Shown here: positions 1-11,800 of the stretch, piece by piece | Position numbering within the stretch: the first letter of the stretch is position 1 | Layout of the letters: every line of letters starts with the position of its first letter | Origin: Sphaerulina vaccinii | Lineage: Eukaryota > Ascomycota > Dothideomycetes > Mycosphaerellales > Mycosphaerellaceae | DNA: 64,000 bases | Direction of reading: 5' to 3' | Assembly (NCBI GenBank): GCA_022570795.1 | Contig: JAKUDP010000008.1 | Coordinates: forward strand, 1,550,001 to 1,614,000 | The notes under the pieces: model-generated | Told to the model about the DNA's origin: nothing | The model's input: only the letters and a program-made list of their open reading frames with translations | The model's database searches: none | Position numbers and translations under genes: made by a program

Positions 1-2358
1 TTGCTGTCCAGGTTGAATCTTCTCGACATCCACTATTGTGATCAAGTCTTGCGCTTCGATCCTACCCCAAGCAGACGGATCCGCGAAGGTGAGAGCGAGC
101 ACACCTTGCTTCTTTAGGTTTGTCTCATGTATCCTAGCGAGCGACTTTGCAATAACTGCGACACCTCCAAGGAATCTTGGTTCCAATGCGGCATGCTCTC
201 GCGATGAGCCCTCGCCATAATTACTATCACCAATGATGCACCATTTCACGCCTTGGTTCTTGTATGCCTTGGCGACTTGCGGTATGGCATCAATACTGCC
301 ATCGAGTTTGTCAATGGTTTGTCCTCGGGCGAAGACAGGATCCTGTGGAGTCGGCGATAGAAATGCATTCTCGGCACCAGTCAGTAGATTGTTCGAGATG
401 TTCTCAAGGTGTCCACGATAGTTGTACCAGGGCCCAGCAGGTGATATGTGATCAGTAGTACACTTGCCTCTCACTTTGACCAGAACGGTCATGTCTGTGG
501 CATTTCCAGTTTGCCATGCTGGGAATGGAGCGAGAAGCTGAAGACGATCGCTTGTAGGCGCGATCGCTATCTTGATATTAGCTGATTCTGATGACGAGAC
601 TGGAGCTTGATACAGAGCATTGCCAGAAGCGAATGACTTTGGCAACTCTTCGCTCGTAGGGGCAGTGAATCTGAAAGCCTCGCCTGTTGTGGTAGACAGA
701 GCATCCTTGATCGGATTGTGATTCAGCGACCCTACGTGTGCGAATGCTGTGACGAGTTCTGGAGAGGTGACGAACGAGTGAGTCGCGGGATTGCCGTCGT
801 GTCGTCCTAGGAAGTTCCTGTTATACGAAGATATCACTGAGTTTGGCTCGCGTTTCGATGCACCCTCGCGGTTCCACTGTCCCACGCAAGGACCACACGA
901 GCTGCTCAGGATCGTAGCGCCTGCTCTTTCGAGTTCTCCGAGTATACCTTCGGCTTCCATCGTAGCTTGAATCTTCTCACTCCCGGCAGTGATCAAGAAA
1001 GGCACTTTCGGTTTCAAGCCAGCACGATCAGCTTCTCGGACCATGTTCGCCACTTTTGACAGGTCCTCATATGAGGAATTCGTGCAGCTGCCGACCATGG
1101 CATGAAAGAGATTCGGCGGCCAGCTACTTTTCTGGACATCTCCAGCGAATTGATGCAAAGTATGGGCAAGATCGGGTGTAAATGGGCCGTTTATGTGCGG
1201 CTCAAGCGTATCGAGATCAATGTCCAAGATCTCATCGTAGTACTTCTCGCTGCCTTCATCGGCAATAATCAGATTCTGGTTGTTTCTGGCTGCATCTGCA
1301 ATGAGTCCACGATCAGCGGCGTCGAGGTATCGTCCCATAGATTCAGCCCAGGGGAATATACAAGATGTAGAGCCTATCTCGGCCGACATGTTACATACAG
1401 TGGCCATTGCCGTTGCGCTCAGGGTCTTGGTGCCTGGTCCAAAGAATTCGATCACTTTGCCTTTGCCACCCGAGACAGTAAGCATGCCAGCCAACTTCAG
1501 GATGATGTCTTTCGAGCTGCTCCATCAAGCAAGCTTGCCAGTGAGTCGCACACCAAGCACCTTTGGGCAAGGTAGCTCCCAGGGCATGCCAGCCATTGCG
1601 TCTACAGCGTCTGAGCCGCCAACACCAATACCGAGCATGCCCATGCCTCCAGCATTAGGAGTGTGCGAGTCGGTGCCGATGATGAGGCCACCAGGAAAAG
1701 CGTAGTTCTCGAAGATGATGATATGGATAATGCCAGAGCCAGCTTACCAATACCCGATATCATACTTCTTGCATGCCGAGCTGAGAAACTCGTAGACTTC
1801 AGAATGCTGCTGTCTCGCGTTCTCAAGGTCAGTATTCCCACCGTGCTCTGTAACGATAAGATGATCGCTGTGAATGGTTGTCGGAATAGCAGTCTTTGGA
1901 AGCCCTGCACTGATGAACTGTAGCAGCGCCATTGTGGCGGTAGCATCGTGACAAGCTGCTCTGTCCGGTCTTAGCTTGAGAAATGACTTGCCTGGCCGTA
2001 TATCCTGAGTCTCTGGCTCGCATAGATGGCTGAACAGTATCTTCTCGCTGAGGGTCAGCGGCCTCTCTATCCGTCTTTGGATCGCTGCCAGATTTTGTTG
2101 AAGGTGCTTGTACGGAAGAGATCTCTGCTACATATCAGCACACTGAGCAGGCGTAATTGCCGTTTGCGCAAGTTCAAAACCGTCGCAGGTCTCCGCGTTG
2201 GCATATACCTTCTCCAGGTTAGAAAGCGGCACATTTGTGTAGTCTATGCAGTCGGACGCTTTGGCTAGTCGTCGACATGACTGTGTGCCGTGAAGTTGGC
2301 GGACATGTCGCCTGGCCTGTATCAACGTGCTTGTGTAGTATCTGCACCTGACATGCAT
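1..2358 (-). pseudogene. Aconitase-family protein (mitochondrial type), partial, with two in-frame stops
   Basis: Aconitases interconvert citrate and isocitrate through a 4Fe-4S cluster. The reading frame is recognisable from the N-terminus to the left window edge, where the C-terminus is cut off. Exon 1 (2209-2358) encodes an Arg-rich, acid-poor leader that looks like a mitochondrial presequence. An 81-nt intron (2128-2208) follows. The second exon has the family landmarks: RPLTLSEKILFSHL, LRPDRAACHDATA, GTDSHTPNAGG, the cluster ligands in VGSCTNSSYED and SSSCGPCVGQW, and GDSNYGEGSSREHAALEP. Two stops interrupt this frame: TAA at 1744-1746, where the family has the Lys of WKPGSGIIH, and TGA at 1525-1527, where it has Gly in GKLSGW. 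The frame stays open on both sides with no indels, so it is either a young pseudogene, a readthrough gene or contains base errors. The conserved coding on both sides argues against introns. Confidence 0.85.
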
Positions 2359-2663
2359 AGCTGCCGATTCTCTGTGTCAGGTACAGCGAACGCGATGTGT
2401 GAGAAGCATGAAAGACGCGATTGTACGCGACGTCGTTCAGTTCCCGCCATGATGGAACATGGAAGCAACAGTCGCTTCCCGGCTAACACTGATGCTGAAG
2501 CGGACCTGTCCTGAGATGATGGTGTTGTCTCGAGGAGAGCTGATGGGGAGGTGATTGACAGCTCTGTGTCTCTTCTGGCGACTCCGGAGCAGTCCGTTTC
2601 TTCACACCACAACATGAACGGAGCACTGTCGCGACTGCGCGGTACCACCAAAATGCTCGTAAT
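2359..2663. promoter_or_regulatory. Divergent intergenic region between aconitase and Zn2Cys6 regulator
   Basis: The 305-bp interval separates two head-to-head start codons, so it should contain both promoters. No clear TATA element or CGG-type palindrome was identified by eye. The arrangement suggests the regulator may control the neighbouring gene, which is inference only. Confidence 0.4.
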
Positions 2664-4983
2664 ATGCCGGTCGCCGCAGTGAATCACACAGACTCCGTAC
2701 ACGACGAAAGGCAGACGCCAGGACGGCAACGCCAGAAGAAAGTACGGCTCGCCTGCCAACGATGCCGAGACCGCAGAGTCAAGTGCGATGGCGACACTCC
2801 GAGCTGCTCGAAATGTGCGAAGGCTGAAGGTGTGCATGCTCTTTATGTCTTGATTCGTACAACAGTGCATTGACCATCTGGCAGTACCTTGCATTGATGT
2901 AGATGCTCGCAAAAGTGGAAACACAATCTCAAGAGCCTTCTTCACGGATGCTCAAGCCAGACTCGAGTGGCTCAAAGAACTTGTCAGAACTCGTGTACCA
3001 GATGTTGACATCACGGCAGGTCCTACGAAACCAGATGTTGCATCGCGAAAAGCTCCCGCGACACCCACCACCGGAGAGAAGAGGCAGCATGCTGTAGCCA
3101 ATGGCGAAGACGACACTTGCAGCGTCACGCGGAAAGCGCGTCGAATGGCATTGGACCTGGGACTCTTCTCTCCGAATACCAAATGTCTCTCAGGCACGTT
3201 ACCTCGGATCATCATCTGGCTCGTTCTTTGCCAACTTGATACCTCATGAGGAGCACAATGACTTCGCAGACGGCACTCCTGAGCCTGACACCGATGTTGA
3301 TGTTGCAACCCATCAGCCCGGAGAATTACCTGAGTCAAGCTCATATACCTTGTTTGCGAATTTGCGCGAGGTGCTGCCTTCTCGAGCAGACTGTAACCGC
3401 ATGCTGAAGCTCTTCTACACCTATTACCACGCAGACTATCCTGTGCTGCATCAGCCGAGCTTTGCTTCTTTGATCGACGCGCTCTACGCTTCTCAGGAGG
3501 CATCAACAGGTTGTCCACTGCAACATAATGGTTGCCCAAGCAGCAATTCAACATTCCCGTACAACGTCATGAACGGCAACATCGATGGAAAGAGCACTAT
3601 CACCATATCCGTGAAGGCTGCAGCTACTCAATTGTTCTTCGTGCTGAGCATCGCAGCTGATCTACAAACCAGGCAGAAATGCTTCACTGCAGATCCAAGG
3701 AAGTTTCGCTCCCAGGCTTTGGCCCTATTCCAGCTGACACTCGCCGATGTGTCCATTCCATCAATACAGTCGGTGGTACTGTTCATACTGCAAAGCTTCT
3801 TGAGTCCTGGTGAAGGTGGCAGTATATGGGTCATACTACATATCGCACTAGCTTATGCTATCGATCTCGGGCTACATCGCAATCTCCCTGCATCATCGAG
3901 GTTGACCGAGATAGGATCACAAATGCGTCGCCGCACTTTCTTCTGCCTCTACGTTCTCGACAGGTCTGTCAGCACAGCTCAGGGACGTCCTATCGGGTTT
4001 CAGGACGATACACTGGACCTGACAATGCCTAAGCCTATACCTTGGACGAAGACCATCGATAGACACGATCAACACTTGTTGACATACAGCGCAGTTCACT
4101 TCAAGTGGGCTAGTCACACATCCGCTATCAAGCATCACCTGTACCGCTTCGTGACCAAGCCTGAGCAATCAGAGACCGTCACAGAAGTGCAGTCAAGCTT
4201 GCAAGTCCGGCTTGACAGCTGGCTACAGCAAAGCACATCAATCGTGAAGCACCTACCAGAACCAGTAGTCCGTCGTTTCGAGACCGAAGTGACCATCCAG
4301 TATCACTCTGCAATCGGCCTGCTCTACCAACCCTCACAGCTGGTACCTCGCCCCGACACATCAGCGCTGTATCGCTGCTTCGATAACGCCAGAGAACGAG
4401 TTCGACTTCACTGGAGCCTCCACGACCAGCAGAGCCTGTCACTGTCTTGGCCGCGGACTCATGACATCTTCTTGGCTAGTGCCACCCTCTTATACTGTAT
4501 CTGGAGCTCACCAGAGATCCGATCTTCGATTGCCATCACCGAAGTGGTGGCCGATTTGCGACTCTGTTCGAGCCTGTTGACTTTGGGGTAAGTCAGATCC
4601 ATTGATGCGGCAATTGAGTGCACCAACAACTTAGAAAGATCGCTTGCTGACCTCTCTGTAGTGGTGAGTGGTGGCCACTAGCGCAACGAGGACGTCGAAG
4701 CTTCGAAAGACTTTCGGACAGTACTATTGCATTCTTGGCTAGACAAGCACAGGTCATGGCCACTCCTGTTGCAGCCGTCGCCAGCACGAGTGGCGTCGAT
4801 GACAGGGGCATTGCGATGGACACAGATCAATGGCCAGACATAGAGGCGGCCCTGCAGTCCTTCCTGCAGAATGACCTGCAGCTGTCGGACATGCTTGATA
4901 CATTCGAGGCATCTCCGTTTGACCCAGCCGATGGTAGCTGGGGATTTCCCGAGGCTTTTCACGATGACCAAGGCGTGCAATAA
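2664..4983 (+). CDS. Zn2Cys6 fungal-specific transcription factor
   Basis: A DNA-binding regulator of the Gal4 family. Proposed exons are 2664-2829, 2885-3123, 3194-4587 and 4662-4983, giving about 706 aa in one frame. The binuclear zinc cluster is at about residues 29-57: CQRCRDRRVKCDGDTPSCSKC, then VPC across intron 1. The middle holds ARYLGSSSG and RMLKLFYTYYHADYPVLHQPSF, then the fungal-specific TF domain with YAIDLGLHRNL and RRRTFFCLYVLDRSVSTAQGRP. The last exon ends with a short acidic tail (DTDQWPDIEAALQSFLQNDLQLSD), a plausible activation region. Intron 2 (3124-3193) is inferred only because the frame must shift there; its donor GTCACG is atypical, so a frameshift is the alternative. 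The gene is divergent from the aconitase gene. The target genes are unknown. Confidence 0.88.
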
Positions 4984-5460
4984 TACAGCAGAAGCTGACG
5001 CAGATTGTGAGCAAGAGAAGAAAATGGTTGATCTGGCAAGGCCGGTGCCAATTACGAGGGACTGCCTTACTCCCATACTACGGCTATCGCGATTGTTGCT
5101 TCAGCTCATCCATGAAGTGTCCTGCCGTTTCAGAATCTGGCTCGTGCTAATCCTCGACTGCCTAGCCTGCCCGGCGCGCCGAATCCGCAGTCTCCCAGTG
5201 CCTTGACCACATTGATCTCTGCTACGAGTGTAGTAGTTCTCAAGCTGTCCCGAAGTCTCTAGAGCGACCTCATACTTCCGTGCTTCACTGTCTGCATGTG
5301 CGAAGGGTTTCACAATCAATCTAGCAGAGCTCTGCGGATCATCGCCCTGCTACATGCATGCTCTTGATGACCTTCGACCTTGTTCGCCATCGTCGCGTGA
5401 AGTCCGCTGTGATCCTCAGAGGGTTGTATAGTGAGTGGAGTGTTCGAACGCTCTCGTTCC
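4984..5460. other. Intergenic, convergent 3' ends
   Basis: The interval lies between the end of the zinc-cluster regulator and the end of the methyltransferase on the other strand. Only short unsupported frames are seen, and it probably holds both 3' untranslated regions. Confidence 0.4.
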
Positions 5461-6574
5461 TCAGCCATCTTCGAGAACATCTGCGCGTACTGCCCCAGCT
5501 CTCCGGCGCAGGCCCACAAAGTAGGCTTCCTTGCTTTCCTTTCGAGTAGAGTCAGGCTTGATTCGATGTACCTTATCAAACAGCTTCTTCAGTCGCAGCT
5601 CCATTGCATGATCCTCAGCCCCAGTATAGAATTTGCAGATGAAGTTACCGCCTGTCGCGAGAGTGTCGAAGCAGAACGTCAACGCAGCCATGCACAGGTC
5701 CTATACGTATAACATCAGCTCAGAGACTACAATCACGATCGCGAGATTGCATGCTTACCATACTACCACCATGATCTCGTGCAGCAATTCCGCTGGTGTT
5801 CATAAGCCTGAGATACGGATTAGACACGCTCCTAACCCACGAAGAGGTCACCAAAGGCCAGGGTTCTGACATGTCACTCAACACAACATTGACCACTCTT
5901 CCCTCAGCAAGATCGAGCTGCTTCTGGGTCATGTCCTCTTTGGGTATCTCCTTCAATTTCTTCTCATCTTGCGCAGCGTGCTTTTCAAGCTCCACAATGC
6001 CTCGAGCCTCCTCTGCCAGATCCTCTTCAGTCACATCGTGTTCAACGATAGTCCTGCTCCTGACCCGTCCTCTATCAGGATCGCTCACAAACTTCCTGAC
6101 CTCCTCACGTATCTCCGCGCTCAGGAAGTTGCCTTGTAGCGCATTGGCACCTCGTGGAGGCTGCGCAGGTATGACATCTATGCCCACGACTCTTCCACCT
6201 GGACTTGTCCTGTTCACAGCCACCTGACTCCAGCTACCAGGCGCAAAGCCCAAGTCCACGACAGTATCGCCTTTCCGGAAAAGCTTGTACTTCTCATTGA
6301 TCTCCAAGAGCTTGAACGCAGCACGAGACTTCAAGCCAGCCACTTTGGCTTCTCGCGCATACGAATCTCTGCCCTGCCGACTCTTCCATCTTGTCGACGA
6401 CGAGCTAGAGGCACAGCGTCTCTGCAGAAGGACCTGTGCTCTTTCTCGTCCAGTGCTCCATTGGTTCCAGGACGGCGGAGCGATACAGCTCGCCCAACCA
6501 GAGACAATTCTCTCACATCTTGTCGATTGCCTCCCGACACTTGCAGACAGCTTTCCGGCTGTTCGCGCAAGCAT
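5461..6574 (-). CDS. MRM2: Mitochondrial rRNA 2'-O-ribose methyltransferase (RlmE/FtsJ family, MRM2-like)
   Basis: It should methylate a uridine ribose in the large mitochondrial rRNA using S-adenosylmethionine. Exons are 5759-6574 and 5461-5700, with a 58-nt intron (5701-5758). I start at the ATG at 6574; the frame extends two codons upstream without an ATG. The N-terminus is rich in Arg and Ser and lacks acids, as expected of a mitochondrial presequence. Family motifs are SRAAFKLLEINEKYKLF (first catalytic Lys), VVDLGFAPGSWSQVA (SAM binding), VVLSDMSEPWP (catalytic Asp), FICKFYTGAED (Lys) and SKEAYFVGLRR (Glu), completing the K-D-K-E tetrad. A stretch of about 40 charged residues (VELEKHAAQDEKKLKEIPKE region) interrupts the Rossmann fold, an insertion compared with the bacterial enzyme. 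Confidence 0.9.
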
Positions 6575-7385
6575 CACCAACCACCTCGACCTCCTTCACT
6601 TTTCGTACGAGGGAACAAATTGAATGTCCGTGACTTCATGCACGAGAAGCATACGCGCCGAGGTCGAGGTCCCTCGGGCGGAACAGATCTTGGCGGGGGC
6701 GGAACGAGAAACATTGCCAATGAAACGGCGACGGCATGATGACCTCTATGGTTCAATATAACTTACTCTCCTTATCAGCTCGACCTCACTTCATGAATCA
6801 CTCTCCTAGATTTTGCTTTACTACGAGAATGCCTACTACACGCGCAGATAGCACCTTCGAGGCGCTCGATTCTTCTCGAAACCATTCTGGTTCATAGCCA
6901 TCGTATGATTTCTGTATACACGTCTCTACCGATACACACAACGCGAAGGCATCGCGATCCGCCCTCTGTCGCCATGCACAGCCTTTCCAACCCTAGGTGA
7001 CGAGCCACTTGGCCCGAAGCAGCGAAGAAAGCGCTTGAACGCAGCAGGAAACTCGAAGCTATCATCATCCAAAACACCTCGACCAACATCAGTTCAAATG
7101 GGGGTATCTCGCCAGGAAGATCCAAGATGGTTGCAGCCAAAATATGTGCATGCGAAAGAAGCAAGCCTGCAGGAATCCCACGCCCGCATGAAGCGACACC
7201 CAAAAGTTCCAGATCCGTCCTTCCTATCTATTCCACAGAATGCCAAGTTCAGTATGCCAATGCTGCGACTGCCTGCTGCCGGATGTCTATACCCTACACT
7301 GTAGAGTTTCGCTCGGATTTGCATCTCAAAACGGCCGTCAAAATAGTTCTCGTTCATGTCATGCTGCCATGCATTCATGCCGCTG
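6575..7385. other. Intergenic, no gene seen
   Basis: About 810 bp upstream of the methyltransferase and downstream of the next minus-strand gene. Overlapping short frames on both strands show no protein-like composition and no recognised motif. Confidence 0.4.
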
Positions 7386-8852
7386 TCAGCTGGATCCTGG
7401 TCGCGGTTCTACTGGATGCGCTTCCCGGAAGCGCGACAGATCTGTTGCAGGCACAGACGGAGCTGTCGAAGGTGCTCTTGTAAGCTCCTCTTTCGCACGC
7501 GAGGCAGGCCTTTGCGGCTGGTCCTCGTGGCTCAAACCAGCATGACCGTTGCCATTTCCGTCTTGGTGTCCCGAGTCTCGCTTTTGGAACGAAGGAGCCG
7601 GTGGGTCGTCTCGCCTGTTACTCGAGCTCTCTGGCCGAGTTTCGGTGTCGCGACCTAATGAAGCGTTGCTGCGAGTACGCGCGTGGCCACGACCACCTTG
7701 CCGAGAACTGGATGATGTGGTCGAGAATGAGGGCGAAGTGTATTGAGGTCCCGCTGATGGAGGGGGATTGGCTTGATGGTCACCTTGAGCTTTACGCTTC
7801 CGTGAAGAGTCCTTGTATTCATGCTCGCGCATGCTGGATCCAGGATGTGCTGAGCTCGCTTCGTTCTTGCTGGCTGGCGTCTGTGGACGCTGATGCTGTT
7901 TTGATTCGTTGGGCGGAACCCAATGATGGAAGTAAATTGACGGCGACGATGCAGTCTGCTCCTGCTGGATTGTGTGACTTTGCTGTAGAGGATGCGAAGG
8001 TCCGGATGGCGGGGGCGGCTGATGAACATACATTTCGTTTGTCGTCAGCCTCGGAAGCTGTGTATGCGTTGCCGATCGTGGAGCTGATGTGTGTTGCTGC
8101 TGTCTCCCAGGAGAAGGTTGGTAGGCCGAGAAGGTCGTCTGGATAGGTCCTGATGCAGGCTGAGGCTCTCCAGTAGCATGACTTGGAAGAACCTGATGTT
8201 GCGGATGTTGAGGGTATGACGCTGCAGCTGGTGGGCCGATGAGCCTGCCATCTCTGCGCATATCAGGTGAAGCCTGTTGCAACTGCTGCTGCGAGACCTG
8301 CAGCTGACTGGCGTACTGTTGTAACCAGTCCATGCTGATATTGAACAGATTACCACCGCCTATGCCAGCATAGATCATTGGCACCATCGCTGGAGGCACG
8401 CCAGCTCGCAGCGACTCCCGCAACATGTCCGACTCGATCTTTCGTTGCTCAAGTCTCAACGACTCTTGCCTCGTCTTCTCCTCTTCTTGCTTGCGTTTGT
8501 CTTCTTCTGCCTTTGCAGCAAGCCAATTGCGCATCTGATCTTCCTGGCCTGCCCATTGCCGTGGAGGTTCCGGTATGGCTCCTAGTTGTGAGCTCAATGG
8601 CGGCCCAGATCTGCCTGGGTCTGGAAGGGTCATGGCCGATGGAGGAGGCAACCCTCTATGAGGGTGGTGGGGCGTTGTCATCTTGTCGTCCAGTTCGGCA
8701 CAGACCCTCAACAGGCTCACCGGTGAGGGTGTCCTGGTAGCCCGTAGTTTGGGGGAGAAACGCGACTTAGCAAGCGATATTCTTGGGTTGAAATCATGGG
8801 TGTATCTGCTGCCGAACTCAGTCTTGGTCGGCTGGGATAAAGTAAGCGACAT
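7386..8852 (-). CDS. Conserved low-complexity protein with charged helix (RfeG-like), function unknown
   Basis: A single exon of 488 aa. The recognisable core lies at about residues 105-190: MRNWLAAKAEEDKRKQEEEKTRQ, LRLEQRKIESDMLRESLRAGVPPAMVPMIYAGIGGGNL, then WLQQYASQLQ followed by a Gln-rich run. It begins as a strongly charged helix likely to form a coiled coil. This core resembles ascomycete proteins sometimes labelled RfeG; I recall the pattern but not an assigned biochemical role. The remainder is Pro/Ser/Gln/His-rich and probably disordered. The start is uncertain: the first ATG is at 8852, but an in-frame ATG about 57 codons later (MTTPHHPHRGLPPP) begins a more typical N-terminus, and the segment before it could be 5' leader. 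A role in gene regulation is possible but not shown. Confidence 0.75.
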   Translation of the reverse strand: MSLTLSQPTKTEFGSRYTHDFNPRISLAKSRFSPKLRATRTPSPVSLLRVCAELDDKMTTPHHPHRGLPPPSAMTLPDPGRSGPPLSSQLGAIPEPPRQWAGQEDQMRNWLAAKAEEDKRKQEEEKTRQESLRLEQRKIESDMLRESLRAGVPPAMVPMIYAGIGGGNLFNISMDWLQQYASQLQVSQQQLQQASPDMRRDGRLIGPPAAASYPQHPQHQVLPSHATGEPQPASGPIQTTFSAYQPSPGRQQQHTSAPRSATHTQLPRLTTNEMYVHQPPPPSGPSHPLQQSHTIQQEQTASSPSIYFHHWVPPNESKQHQRPQTPASKNEASSAHPGSSMREHEYKDSSRKRKAQGDHQANPPPSAGPQYTSPSFSTTSSSSRQGGRGHARTRSNASLGRDTETRPESSSNRRDDPPAPSFQKRDSGHQDGNGNGHAGLSHEDQPQRPASRAKEELTRAPSTAPSVPATDLSRFREAHPVEPRPGSS

Positions 8853-11800
8853 GACAAGTAATGCTTAGAAAACATGGGATGTTGGAGTAAAGGCTTGTGG
8901 TGTGTGAGTAACTCTCAAGAGGGCAATAATAGCTAGGAGAAGGCGTGCGCGAGTACATACCTATTCCCACGTGTATCGTTCCCTAAGTCAGACAAATGCG
9001 TAGACAGATCGACGTCTGTTAAGCTCCGGACAGACCCTGCTTCCAGATGTCGATCAATGGCCTGGCAATCGTGATTCGCTTGACTTTTGGAGCTTGCCGC
9101 AACAGGTGTACGCAGGCTAATCTGCAGAGAGGTGACACGGAAATTCGAGTGAATGTAACGCGGCGTGAGGCGATCGAATCAGTCTCCAGGTCGCGCCTAA
9201 GGTAGGTAGAGGGCCAGGCGCGCAACGGCCCAAGAAACCCGAAGTGTACACGAGCTGAGAAGAGAATGTGCCAGGTCAATCCCGTAGCCGCTTTGGCAGT
9301 GTCGTCCTAGGGGAAATGCACGAATAAGTCGAAAGAGTGCGAGCCGAACCACCAACAACAGCTGACGTCCTGTCAAGCGAAGTGATCAGCTGAGTCGAAC
9401 AGATCGAGCGTCCAAGAGGCGGGCTGATGATAAGTGAGAGCGGGAATGACGTTCCTTTTAGCTGCTTCGTATATTCAGCCTGAGGCGACGTACGCCTGTC
9501 GCAATTGCAATTCGCATGCCCTGCGGTTAGCTTGTCGGTCCTTTGCTTATAGGTGTTGCAACGATCGAAAGTGCTGCTGGCGATCCAAGAAATGCTTGAA
9601 GAATGTGGGCAGCGGGAGTCCGACGAATACAGACCGCAAGAACACCACCCCAGCCGTATCTGGGTCAGCGTGTGCGCCAGACACGGCCAGATGGGACAAG
9701 CTTCGCTGCAACAATGTCGCTTTACCACTTCATGAAACACCTAACAGGAATCCCGGTCACCCTCTCCATGGCAGCCTTTTTAGGACAGAAAACGGTGCCG
9801 TTTCCACTTGCATAAATCCCGCTCGAGGCGAAGCAGGCTCGGTCAAAGTTGCCTGTATTTTCCGCGGAACCATGCCCGACTTGTGGCATGAATCTTGGAC
9901 CTGGGCCGTGTGTGGCTTGACGAGGCTTCGATCAGACCTGCTGATTGAAGCGTGTTCGTCTTGGGAGTCGCTCTCGAGCTCTGCAAGTGAGGTCTGCATC
10001 CGATGTCGCATAGAGGATTCCAACGTGCAGCCTTCTGGAACCCGTCTCAACTCTAGACATGTCTGCGAGTTCCACCGCAATATCGTTTCATGTTGATGGC
10101 AGGGCATCTGCAACAATCGGCTGCCGGCAAGTCGCAACGCGTTTGGGTGCAGGGTCTTGAGGTGTTCGGCTTGTGGTTTCTCTCGTTGCCGTCAGAACAG
10201 CCCAGCCACATAGATCTTGGCGTCTACTACTTTGTGCGAGGCGCTCTGCTATTTTACACCGCAGAAGCATGAACCCGGATTGGCGTTGAACACCAGTCCT
10301 CCCATCAGCCATTCACCGCCTTGCCGTGCACTTTGAAACGCCGTGGCGCCACGACCTTCGTTGTAAGCAGCACGAAATGATCACTGTCCTCTGCGAAAAA
10401 GCCAATCAAGTCGACGAAGAGTCCCAGAAGAGAGGACGCTATGCGTGTGAAGTCCAGATTGGGTATCCGGCCGAAACGCAAACGCAGAGGCAGCTCCAAC
10501 GAGATCCATTTTATGCTGGCGTGTATCACGGGGTGCAATGTGCAGGCCGGACAATTTTCTGCGCCAGCCATGCGCGAGTGCCACGCACCACACCCTCGCA
10601 CATCCACGAGCAGGTGCCTGATCGGTACAGGTGATCTTATACATTCGCTTGAGTTTGGCTGTGCGTGAGTCCGAGCGCAAGCCCAATCGCGTCTCTATAA
10701 CGGTTGCCCGCACAAATCGGATCCCTGGGCAGCTTGACACTGGTCAGATGGAGGTCAAAGATTTATGAGCCCTTAGCCGCCGTCGAACCGCCAGCTAAGC
10801 AAAGGTATAAAATCACCTGTATGTTGGAGGGACCATCATACGAGCCATATGAGAGATTGGCCTAGACTGCGACGATAGCCATTAAGCTTTGGCAGCCACT
10901 GCACATGGCGAGCTCGCGTGGCTTGAAGCATCACAGAGTAGATCGTTGCTCGATACGGGCATTGATCAACCAGGCCACCTAAGCTGTCGCATAGATCGTC
11001 GCAGGATTCGTGGAGGGCGAAAGGTCGCGAGAGTGAGAAGTCTGGTAGCGATGTCGTGAAGACACGGAGGTGTAAAGTCTGGAAGCGGACGCTAGAAATG
11101 GCAGGCGCCGTGGTGCACGAGGCCGATATGCCATCGCAACTGCCAGGAACTCCATCCTCACGATGCAATAGACCTCGATCATCAAGAATCAACCACAAGA
11201 ACTGTTACCGGGTTAGGCTGTTGAAGATCTCGCGACAGACAGCATCTCGAACCGGACTTGCTGCAAGATACAAGGAACTGTGCTGACTACTTGCGAAGAA
11301 CACGGCTCAGAAATCACGGCGGTCAGCAAATGATCGGCCTGGAGTGTCGGTGAAAAGGCCCTTCTTGTTTCTGTATCCGGTTTCTCTACAATTCTCCAAA
11401 CTATGATTGGCAATGCGCGTTATGATTGGCAAGGCAAACTCCGGATCGACATCTACTCAAGCACAATGATGTTGCTACACTCCGTGATGCAACGACGGTA
11501 CAACGCCACACCTGCCACAATGCGACGGACACACGACGGTGGCAGTGAACTGCAGTAAAGAATGCTAGTGATCAGCAGTCACATCACCACCACCCGTGCC
11601 AACACGGCCTTCACTCATCACATCGTGATCCTCCTGCGAACAGCACCATCCAGCCTGGCCATCGAGCTGCACACGGGTCCCCACCCCTGCAGTACACTGG
11701 ACATGGAAGACGCATGCATACTGTCGTGGCTCCCCTCAGCAAAAGCACTCCATGATTTCAGCACGCAAGAGTGGCGTTGAACCTGCCGGGCTTCCACTCC

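Noticed and set aside
1744..1746. Intron starting at GGTAAGC in the aconitase gene to explain the first stop
   Set aside because: The following bases encode GSGIIH and ENYAFPGGLIIGTDSHTPNAGG, which are conserved coding sequence, so an intron there would delete the protein core.
9434..10096. 220-codon plus-strand frame
   Set aside because: Rich in Cys, Arg and Ser with no motif or signal peptide, overlaps frames on the other strand and looks like chance openness.
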